A stretch of DNA of 9,339 nt from the NCBI GenBank assembly GCA_019695435.1, contig JACTVF010000075.1, positions 1 through 9,339 of the forward strand, in the 5' to 3' direction. This DNA comes from Methanoregulaceae archaeon. Lineage in GTDB: Archaea; Halobacteriota; Methanomicrobia; Methanomicrobiales; Methanospirillaceae. A program made the position numbers and the translations under genes. Shown one piece after another: positions 3,800 to 9,339 of this stretch (within the stretch, counting starts at the first letter, position 1; every line of letters starts with the position of its first letter). Below the pieces are notes generated by a model. It searched no databases. It saw only the letters and a program-made list of their open reading frames with translations, and was not told the origin of the DNA.

Positions 3800-5959
3800 A
3801 TGGCAAAATCCAATTGGCTTGGACGGTTGCTTGGGTTGGAACAGCGCTCGTCGCTGGAGAACCCGCAAACTCCGCTTTCATTTCCAGCGGAGTGGTTGCT
3901 CGACATTTTCTCGGGCGGGCGAACCGACTCCGGTATCCGTGTCTCGGAGCTCACCGCACTGCAGGTTGGCACCGTGTACGCCTGCGTGAACGTCATCTCG
4001 TCCGGTATGGCCGGACTTCCTCTTCACGTCTACGAGCGGCTGAAGGAAGAGGACGATTACGTCGGCAAGAGGGTCGCCTACAACCATCCGCTTTGGGACA
4101 CGTTCCACAACTCTCCGAACAACGAGATGACGCGGTTCTCGTTCATAAAGACGTTCATGTGCCACGCGCTCCTGTGGGGCAACGGTTACGCCGAGATCGA
4201 GTACGACGCCTTCGGGCAGATCAAGAACATTTGGCCGCGGAATCCCGCGCGCACCCGCCCGATCCGCAACGTCGCCCCCATGGAGTTCCAGGGTACTGTG
4301 TATCCTCCGGGGACGCTGATGTACGAGACGAGCGAGGGCATCGCCGGCTCCGATTATCCGATCCCAGATCAGGCGACCAACGAAATCCTGGGGCGCCGGC
4401 GCATCATCCTCGCCGAAGACATGATCCACGTCCCCGGCTTGTCCCTAGACGGGCGGCTCGGGCAATCGACCACGTACCTCGCGCGCCAGATCATCGGCTT
4501 GTCGTTGGCGACCGAGAAGTACGGCGCGAAGTTCTTCGGCAACGGCGCGCGCCCCGCTGGGATCTTGACCATGCCGGGGGCAATGGAAGACAAAACAATC
4601 GAGCAACTCCGCCGGTCTTGGGCAGAAGCTCACGGTGGTGAGAACCAGTTCAGAGTGGCGGTCCTCGAGGACGGCGTGAAGTTCGAGAAGATCGCGGCGA
4701 CGCCTGAAGAGGGGCAGATGCTCGCGACGCGGCAGTATGAGCGCACCGAAGTTTGCGCCGTCTTCAACGTTCCGATCCACATGGTGGCGGCGAACGAGAA
4801 GGGCGGCAAGTCGAACGTGGAGCAGTCGAGCCTTGAGTTCGTCAACTACTGCCTGCATCCGTGGCAGACCGCGATCGAGATGGAGCTGGAGCGCAAGTGT
4901 TTCCCGAAGATCGGACGTTCCGCCAATCGGTACTTCCCGCACTTCGACACGCGGCGCCTGCTCTACCCTGACGCCGCTGCCCGTTCCGGCTTCTACAGTT
5001 CCGGCCGTCAGTGGGGCTACCTGAACGCCGACGACATAAGGGAGCTGGAAGACATGAACCCGATCGGCGGCAAAGAAGGCACCACGTTCTGGATGCCCAC
5101 GTCGATGCAGGACGCTGGCGATCCGATCACCCCGGGCGCCAACGCTCTGGTGGACTTCCACAAGCAGAACCCAGAATACAGCCCGCAGGCGGATCAGAAG
5201 CACCAGATCACTCTGGCGAAGGCAAGCAACCCAGCGCCAGCCGCTCCGGCGGCGGCTCCAGCAGCGCCTGTTACCAAGCCCGGGAACAACGGCAAGCCGG
5301 GGAGCAAAGAGAAGCCAGCCAAAGCCGGAGGCAAGCGTAGCCTGCCTCAGCTTCAAGACGACACGCCCGAGTACATAATGCGGCACGGCACGACCGACGC
5401 GAATGAGCAGGACATCTTCCGCGGTCTAGGCCCGTATGGGTTGGACGAAGACGGGATAAATATGGCGAATGATGCCGCCGAGTTCATGAAGGACAAGGGC
5501 GTGCAGATGATCATTACGTCTTCTCTGGTCCGCCACATGCAGACGGCGAAGATCATGTCGGCTGGACTTGGATACATTCCGATCTACACCGACGACGGGT
5601 TCAAGACGCTGGACGTGGGCATGTACACCGGCTTGAAGCGTAGCGAGTACGGTGATGATCTTCAGTACTATCTGGACAACCCCGACGAGCAGATCCCCGG
5701 AGGGCAGGTGGTCGACGATTTCTATAACCAATCTGCTGGAGCGTTCGCGCGCGCAGCCGCGGTAAACGGCAAGAGCGGTCCGGCGCTCATCATCACCAGC
5801 CGGTCGAACATCGCGACGCTGGCGAGCGGAAAAGTAGATGGCTCCAACATCAAGGTGGCGGAGCCCGGCGGTATATACAAGCTTCAGCGCGCTGGAGAGG
5901 GCATGAATCTTCAGCTGATCTTTGGCGATCAGATAACGGACACGCTGGCTGGAACATAG
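3800..5959 (+). CDS. Phage portal protein with C-terminal histidine-phosphatase-like domain
   Basis: The portal forms the dodecameric ring at the capsid vertex through which DNA passes. I chose the ATG at 3800 (719 aa) over a TTG at 3776, because the GGAGA/AGAGG purines sit correctly before it. Residues 1 to about 445 are a standard HK97-type portal: SELTALQVGTVYACVNVISS near the N-terminus, LLWGNGYAEIEYDAFG, then KFFGNGARPAGILTMPG and FNVPIHMVA. An Ala/Pro/Lys/Gly linker follows at about 477-512. From about 520 there is a histidine phosphatase fold: RHG (528-530) with catalytic His529, SSLVRHMQTA with Arg578, and LDVGMYTG (604-611). Where the second catalytic His normally lies, this protein reads TSRSN with Arg668. 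The fusion is in one frame, with no Shine-Dalgarno before the phosphatase. In known portals the C-terminus faces the capsid interior. Confidence 0.93.
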   Translation: MAKSNWLGRLLGLEQRSSLENPQTPLSFPAEWLLDIFSGGRTDSGIRVSELTALQVGTVYACVNVISSGMAGLPLHVYERLKEEDDYVGKRVAYNHPLWDTFHNSPNNEMTRFSFIKTFMCHALLWGNGYAEIEYDAFGQIKNIWPRNPARTRPIRNVAPMEFQGTVYPPGTLMYETSEGIAGSDYPIPDQATNEILGRRRIILAEDMIHVPGLSLDGRLGQSTTYLARQIIGLSLATEKYGAKFFGNGARPAGILTMPGAMEDKTIEQLRRSWAEAHGGENQFRVAVLEDGVKFEKIAATPEEGQMLATRQYERTEVCAVFNVPIHMVAANEKGGKSNVEQSSLEFVNYCLHPWQTAIEMELERKCFPKIGRSANRYFPHFDTRRLLYPDAAARSGFYSSGRQWGYLNADDIRELEDMNPIGGKEGTTFWMPTSMQDAGDPITPGANALVDFHKQNPEYSPQADQKHQITLAKASNPAPAAPAAAPAAPVTKPGNNGKPGSKEKPAKAGGKRSLPQLQDDTPEYIMRHGTTDANEQDIFRGLGPYGLDEDGINMANDAAEFMKDKGVQMIITSSLVRHMQTAKIMSAGLGYIPIYTDDGFKTLDVGMYTGLKRSEYGDDLQYYLDNPDEQIPGGQVVDDFYNQSAGAFARAAAVNGKSGPALIITSRSNIATLASGKVDGSNIKVAEPGGIYKLQRAGEGMNLQLIFGDQITDTLAGT

Positions 5960-5968
5960 GCATCTGAC

Positions 5969-5993
5969 TCTCGGCGCGCGTGAAGCGCCGAGA
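5969..5993 (+). terminator. Perfect 9-bp hairpin after portal gene
   Basis: TCTCGGCGC (5969-5977) pairs perfectly with GCGCCGAGA (5985-5993) around loop GCGTGAA, 10 nt after the portal stop. No T-run follows, so it is not a textbook intrinsic terminator. It may be a partial terminator, an mRNA-stabilising 3' hairpin or a processing site separating portal from downstream messages. The rest of 5960-6095 shows no gene. Confidence 0.45.
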
Positions 5994-6095
5994 CGAATTG
6001 CCCGACGTTGTAGAAAAGACACGGCGGCGGGATTGTTTGGCAGCGACAAGAGGCTGCCGGACAGGGCGTCAGACTCCAACGCAAAAGGAGTCATG

Positions 6096-6281
6096 ATGAC
6101 CGCTATATTGGTGCTGTTGACGTTCATTGTTTTCTTGCTGCTGGATTACTTCGTGGCAAAGCCCAAGAAGCCGGCAGTGAAACCGCAGATGCTGATGATG
6201 AAGCCAGCCGACAACTTGCTGCCGGCAGGCATCATCCAGAAGCAGACCGCAGAGGAGATAAGGAGATGGACCGCGAACTAG
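6096..6281 (+). CDS. Small membrane protein (61 aa)
   Basis: Two ATGs lie in tandem at 6093 and 6096. AGGAG at 6086-6090 is 2 nt from the first and 5 nt from the second, so the second is preferred. Residues about 2-20 (core ILVLLTFIVFLLLDYF) form one hydrophobic span. A basic, proline-rich segment follows (AKPKKPAVKPQ), then a Met-rich stretch and a short amphipathic tail ending EEIRRWTAN. Positive charges after the span suggest the C-terminal part is cytoplasmic. The gene overlaps the next by 16 nt. No family is recognised. It is one of three single-span peptides in the window. Confidence 0.65.
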   Translation: MTAILVLLTFIVFLLLDYFVAKPKKPAVKPQMLMMKPADNLLPAGIIQKQTAEEIRRWTAN

Positions 6282-6562
6282 AACTTCGAATGGCGGCAGC
6301 AGCAGGTAACACGGACGCCGTCGGCAAGATCAACCGGCGGTTCGCAATGCTAGTAGCTCCTAAAAACGAAATTACGGTATTACATCCGGAAGACTCAGCA
6401 CGTGAGTCCGATGGCACGTTCTCTGATCTCGGTGATCATTTTGAGGCTACGGAAAGCCAGAAAGACAATGGATGGACTACGTGCAAGCATTGTGGAAGTG
6501 TAGTCGAGGCTACCAAACTTTCGCGTAAAGCGCACATGAAGAACCATCTGGAGGCGGTATAA
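6266..6562 (+). CDS. C2H2 zinc-finger-like small protein (98 aa)
   Basis: The ATG at 6266 has AGAGGAG (6251-6257) 8 nt upstream and overlaps the end of the membrane-protein gene. The N-terminal 30 residues are helical (RELELRMAAAAGNTDAV), the middle is acidic (EDSARESDGTFSDLGDHFEATE), and the C-terminus has CKHC with a HMKNH pair: Cys73, Cys76, His90 and His94 (CX2CX13HX3H). This is a plausible classical zinc finger that could bind DNA or protein. Around 6350-6500 the sequence is visibly richer in A and T than its neighbours, with codons such as AAA, GAA, ATT and TTA, which hints at separate acquisition. No named family is recognised, and a role in head assembly is suggested only by position. 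Confidence 0.75.
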   Translation: MDRELELRMAAAAGNTDAVGKINRRFAMLVAPKNEITVLHPEDSARESDGTFSDLGDHFEATESQKDNGWTTCKHCGSVVEATKLSRKAHMKNHLEAV

Positions 6563-6709
6563 ATGGCTGCTCCGGACAAGAAAGAAGAACTTCGCAAGCT
6601 ACTGGTCGAGCTGATGACCACCGTGCGGGATCTCAAGAAGCGCGTGGAAGAGCTTGAGCGTTGGAAGCGGGAACGCATCCTGCGGAGCGTGCCGGGATTG
6701 GACGACTGA
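6563..6709 (+). CDS. Short coiled-coil protein (48 aa)
   Basis: The ATG at 6563 immediately follows the previous TAA and has GGAGG (6550-6554) 8 nt upstream. The TGA is at 6707-6709. The product is highly charged and helical: after MAAPDKKEEL, a leucine/valine heptad pattern runs through LRKLLVELMTTVRDLKKRV and EELERWKRERIL, ending SVPGLDD. This predicts a short coiled coil, probably a dimer or trimer. Small coiled-coil proteins beside portal and protease genes can be scaffold-like or accessory head proteins, but that role is inference here. The stop codon's last base begins the second copy of the duplicated leader. Confidence 0.65.
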   Translation: MAAPDKKEELRKLLVELMTTVRDLKKRVEELERWKRERILRSVPGLDD

Positions 6710-6737
6710 TCCCGTAACACTTGGCGGAGAGTAAGAG
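6709..6737 (+). repeat. Duplicated leader, copy 2 (before protease gene)
   Basis: This is the exact 15-mer ATCCCGTAACACTTG (6709-6723) plus the GGAGA and AGAG blocks seen at 3764-3792. Here the distance from the repeat to the ATG (6752) is 14 nt instead of 7, and the intervening AAGGAC provides further Shine-Dalgarno-like purines. A much weaker echo (GTAACA changed to GTAACATTCACG) lies before the capsid gene at about 8492-8503. Confidence 0.6.
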
Positions 6738-6751
6738 AAGGACTGTAAACC

Positions 6752-8497
6752 ATGCCTTACAAAGAAGACGGCAGCGACGTTCCATCGTACGTCAAGAGCG
6801 GCAAGGAAAAGCAGTGGGCGAAGATTTGGAATTCCGTCTACAAAGCGGCGAAGGACGACAAGAAGTCGGACGCCGATGCCGAATCTTCCGCATACGCGCA
6901 GGCTACCGGCGTGACAAATAAGCCGGCGCATCCGAAGAACCGAAGCGAGGAGAACACAATGAAGGTCGAAATAAGATTCGTGCAAGAGCTGCGCACCGAG
7001 AGCCAAGGCGACGAGATGGCTTTGGTCGGTTACGCCTCGCTGTTCAACAGTGAGTCGAAGGACCTCGGCGGATTCCGCGAGACGGTTGCTCCCGGGGCTT
7101 TCACCCGCTCTCTGAAGGACGGCGCGGACGTTCACTGCCTGCGCAACCATGACGCGAACTGCGTTCTCGGACGCACCAAGAACAAGACATTGACCCTCGA
7201 GCAGGACGAGCGCGGCTTGAAGTTCCGCTGCGCCCTGGATCCAAACCAGCAGTCCCACAGGGATCTACACGCCAGCGTCAAGCGCGGCGACATCGACGAG
7301 TGCTCTTTCGCCTTCACGGTCGGCAAGGACGGGCAAGACTGGCAAGAGAAGAAAACCGACGGTGGCGATTGGTATGCTGCCAGGACTTTGAAGGACGTGA
7401 ACCTGATGGACGTGAGCGCCGTGACGTATCCCGCCTACGGCAACACGTCGGTCATGGCGCGCTGCTTCCCCGACGGGATGGGCGCAGAGATTCGCTCCGC
7501 AGTTGACACACTGACCAGCCGTCTGGATGCCGAGAAGCGAGCTGCCGACGAAGTGAGCTATGAAGCGAAAGCCGACAAGCTCCGCGACGCACTAGCCGAG
7601 AAGTTCCCTGATGCGGATGAGACGGGACCCAGCAGCATGTACTGGTTGAGCGAGACGTACGAAGACCACATCATCGCCCAGAATTGGAAGACCGACGATT
7701 ACTGTAGCATCCCGTATCACATGGGCGACGACGGATCGTTCATGTTTGGAACGCCGGAGCCGGTCAAGAAGGAATGGGTACCGACCGAGCGCTGCATCAA
7801 ATCGGCTGCCGCATTCCGCACCGCGAAGGACAAATTCGAGAAGGAGCATCCCGCCATGCCAGAACCGAAGAAACCCGAGAGCCGTTCCTCGATGAACAAG
7901 ATCATCGAGCAGCACAAGCAAGACGCTGCCGCTGCCGGTGCTCTTGCCGCGAAGCACAACCAAGACAAGGCCGACCACGAGTCCGCCGCATCCGCGATCG
8001 AAAAAGCATGCGCGGACCGCAAGAAGCAGATGGACGAAGACGGCTACGAGGACGGCGACTGGGAGAACGACGGCGACTTCGAAGAGAACCAGCTGATCGA
8101 TCCCAAGGATGCCTGGGGCATCGAGAGCGAAGCGGAGCGTTCCGCCCTGCTGGTTCCCGAGACCCGCGGGTTCGCCGATGGCAAAGTTCTGGCGAAGCGC
8201 GTCGGCGGAAAGCTCTTGACCGCGGATCGGTTCGCGCAGGTTGGCGACAAGAACGACACCACGACTTGGAAGCAGCCGGTTCACGACGAGAGTCATTGCC
8301 GCAAGGCGGTTGCCCGCAAGTTCGACGACGCCACCATCGTTGCCAAGGTCAAGAGGGCAGCAAAGAAGTTCGGCGTTGAAGCGACGGAGCCGGTGCCTGC
8401 GCCAATCGGTGGCGCTCGCTCCGCAGAGCAGGACGCAACATGGAAAGCAGACATCGAGCGCAGAGCGAAAGCCCTGATGCTTATCGGCACCGTGTAA
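6752..8497 (+). CDS. Multidomain HK97-type prohead protease with ChaB-like N-terminus and long C-terminal extension
   Basis: The protease cleaves the capsid N-terminal delta region during head maturation. It is far longer (581 aa) than a simple prohead protease (about 200). Residues 1 to about 55 resemble a ChaB-type module (MPYKEDGSDVPSYVK, QWAKIWNSVYKAA, SSAYAQATGV). The protease core at about 70-240 has VGYASLFNSESKDLGGFRE, VAPGAF, catalytic His133 in RNHD, LGRTKNKTLTL and catalytic Ser185 in DECSFAF, then VSAVTYPAYGNTSV. At about 295-345 there is a segment (YCSIPYHMGDDGSFMFG) of a kind I recall in phage protease fusions. Residues about 350-450 are a charged helical region with an acidic patch, possibly scaffold-like. 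Residues about 485-545 (FAQVGD, TWKQPVHDESHCRKAVARKF, AAKKFGVE) resemble a DUF6582-type module. The Met at residue 70 has its own Shine-Dalgarno. Confidence 0.9.
   Translation: MPYKEDGSDVPSYVKSGKEKQWAKIWNSVYKAAKDDKKSDADAESSAYAQATGVTNKPAHPKNRSEENTMKVEIRFVQELRTESQGDEMALVGYASLFNSESKDLGGFRETVAPGAFTRSLKDGADVHCLRNHDANCVLGRTKNKTLTLEQDERGLKFRCALDPNQQSHRDLHASVKRGDIDECSFAFTVGKDGQDWQEKKTDGGDWYAARTLKDVNLMDVSAVTYPAYGNTSVMARCFPDGMGAEIRSAVDTLTSRLDAEKRAADEVSYEAKADKLRDALAEKFPDADETGPSSMYWLSETYEDHIIAQNWKTDDYCSIPYHMGDDGSFMFGTPEPVKKEWVPTERCIKSAAAFRTAKDKFEKEHPAMPEPKKPESRSSMNKIIEQHKQDAAAAGALAAKHNQDKADHESAASAIEKACADRKKQMDEDGYEDGDWENDGDFEENQLIDPKDAWGIESEAERSALLVPETRGFADGKVLAKRVGGKLLTADRFAQVGDKNDTTTWKQPVHDESHCRKAVARKFDDATIVAKVKRAAKKFGVEATEPVPAPIGGARSAEQDATWKADIERRAKALMLIGTV
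6948..6952 (+). promoter_or_regulatory. Internal Shine-Dalgarno for a shorter protease form
   Basis: AGGAG lies 6 nt before an in-frame ATG at 6959 (Met70 of the long protein). The shorter form begins MKVEIRFVQEL, exactly at the start of the protease core. Two products, with and without the ChaB-like module, are therefore likely. Confidence 0.55.
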
Positions 8498-8515
8498 CAT
8501 TCACGCAGCATAGAT

Positions 8516-8521
8516 AGGGAG
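8516..8521 (+). promoter_or_regulatory. Shine-Dalgarno for the capsid gene
   Basis: AGGGAG stands 5 nt before the ATG at 8527 and fixes the start of the major capsid gene. Confidence 0.65.
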
Positions 8522-8526
8522 CAACC

Positions 8527-9339
8527 ATGTCAACCAAACTTGGACTGACGCCGGCTCAGAAGGAAATGCTGGCAACGATGGCGGAAGCCGATCAGATTTC
8601 CACACGCGCGGAGATCACCAAGAAAGACGAAGCCCGCCTGACTTGGCTAATCGCGAAGCTAGCGGCTCAGCGCTCCGGCGCCCAGTCGGAAAAGAAGAAC
8701 GACGAGGACCTACGCTGGCTCAGAGCGCTGATGACCGGTGGCGATCCCAACGCCGAGCTGCGCCAAGAGATCCTGGAAGGGACGCAGGTCCCGCAATACA
8801 CGGCTGGTCCCGAAGGCGGCTACACGGTCCCGAACGAGTTCTCGAAGAATCTTATGTTCAGCATCGCGCAGTTCGATCCGCTGCTGGACGAGAACGTTGT
8901 CACGCTGGACAAGTCCAGCACGCTCCAGCTGCGTCCTTGGAAGCAGCCCATATGGGACGCCAGCACGTTCTCCGCGACGAAAGTATCCGAAGCCGCGCAG
9001 CAGGTGGCGACGGCAGTTCCGAACGCCTCGACTGCGCAGGTTAACGGGTACATGTACAGAGCTTCGGTCGCTGCTTCTTTCGAGCTGGAGATGGACGACT
9101 TCCAGCCGACCATGGATCAGCTCACGGCGCTGTACGGCATTGGATTTGGCCGCGGCATTGGCGTTGATCTCACCGTTGGAAACGGAACGACGGCTCCGCA
9201 AGGGCTGCTCAACGCGGCCGTGAACAGCGGGGTGACGTTGGATCCCCGCATCACGGATGACATCAGCAACACGTTGAACGATCTGTTCCAGAATGCGTAC
9301 TTCTCGGTGAACGCAGCTTACCGTCATTCGCCCAAGTGC
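8527..9339 (+). CDS. Major capsid protein, HK97 fold (3' end outside window)
   Basis: This is the shell subunit. It starts at ATG 8527 and stays open to the window end, giving 271 residues; HK97-fold capsid genes commonly total 300-450 codons, so the C-terminus is missing. Residues 1 to about 85 are a charged helical delta region (LTPAQKEMLATMAEAD, RLTWLIAKLAAQ), expected to act as internal scaffold and be cut off by the protease encoded upstream. The mature shell region begins around QYTAGPEGGYTVPNEF (90-105), a typical position after cleavage. The family's GNGTTAPQGLL motif is at 218-228, preceded by LTALYGIGFGRGIGVDLTV. Cleavage near residues 86-92 is inferred from other HK97-like capsids. 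Thr is mostly encoded by ACG (16 of 24 by my count), matching the tRNA in this window. Confidence 0.95.
   Translation, partial: MSTKLGLTPAQKEMLATMAEADQISTRAEITKKDEARLTWLIAKLAAQRSGAQSEKKNDEDLRWLRALMTGGDPNAELRQEILEGTQVPQYTAGPEGGYTVPNEFSKNLMFSIAQFDPLLDENVVTLDKSSTLQLRPWKQPIWDASTFSATKVSEAAQQVATAVPNASTAQVNGYMYRASVAASFELEMDDFQPTMDQLTALYGIGFGRGIGVDLTVGNGTTAPQGLLNAAVNSGVTLDPRITDDISNTLNDLFQNAYFSVNAAYRHSPKC

Noticed and set aside
3718..4641. + strand frame of 307 aa overlapping the portal start.
   Set aside because: Arg-rich composition with no recognisable motif, in the wrong frame relative to the obvious portal protein.
5231..5340. Ala/Pro-rich run as a possible tandem repeat or frameshifted stretch.
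   Set aside because: It reads in one frame as a flexible linker between two folded domains, with no exact DNA repeat unit.
4445..5386. Long minus-strand open frame of 313 aa.
   Set aside because: It lies opposite the clear portal gene. Arg/Leu-rich, low-complexity content is typical of a GC-rich antisense shadow.
7592..8500. Minus-strand open frame of 302 aa.
   Set aside because: It is antisense to the protease gene, with no start signal and no recognisable domain.
1..9339. CRISPR array, insertion sequence or transposon ends.
   Set aside because: No regularly spaced repeats, transposase-like frames or terminal inverted repeats were seen.

Overview
This window is the head-morphogenesis segment of a tailed double-stranded DNA phage or prophage (Caudoviricetes, HK97-type capsid). 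All convincing genes lie on the + strand and run in the classic order small terminase, large terminase, portal, prohead protease, major capsid protein. Base composition is moderately GC-rich. Nothing here identifies the host beyond a bacterium with ordinary Shine-Dalgarno signals. No integrase, repressor or lysis gene is present, so lifestyle cannot be judged.

Left part (1-1290): five short genes are stitched together by TAATG and ATGA stop/start overlaps and end in a P27-family small terminase. They are an Ala/Lys-rich helical protein cut by the window edge, a 49-residue single-span membrane protein, a 52-residue CPxC protein, a 56-residue remnant of a GIY-YIG/NUMOD3 homing-type endonuclease, and the small terminase.

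Middle non-coding locus (1291-1749): terminase subunit genes usually sit close together, but here about 460 nt without a recognisable protein gene separate them from the next start codon. It holds a possible terminator, a branched structure, a tRNA-Thr(CGT) with encoded CCA and one bulged acceptor base, and a second highly structured stretch after the tRNA. A 29-residue membrane microprotein follows, with a strong ribosome binding site and a 4-nt overlap with the large terminase gene.

Right part (1750-9339): the large terminase has intact ATPase and nuclease motifs and a Cys-containing insertion. The portal carries a C-terminal histidine-phosphatase-like domain in which the second catalytic His appears to be Arg. 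Three small genes follow: a membrane protein, a C2H2 zinc-finger-like protein and a short coiled coil. Next is a 581-residue protease with an N-terminal ChaB-like module, a second in-frame start with its own Shine-Dalgarno, and a long C-terminal extension. The HK97-fold capsid gene runs off the right edge. A nearly identical 29-nt leader precedes both the portal and the protease genes.

Functionally, the terminases recognise, cut and pump DNA through the portal into a shell built from the capsid protein and matured by the protease. The most unusual points are the portal-phosphatase fusion, the structured RNA locus between the terminase genes, the modular protease with nested starts, and the duplicated leader.
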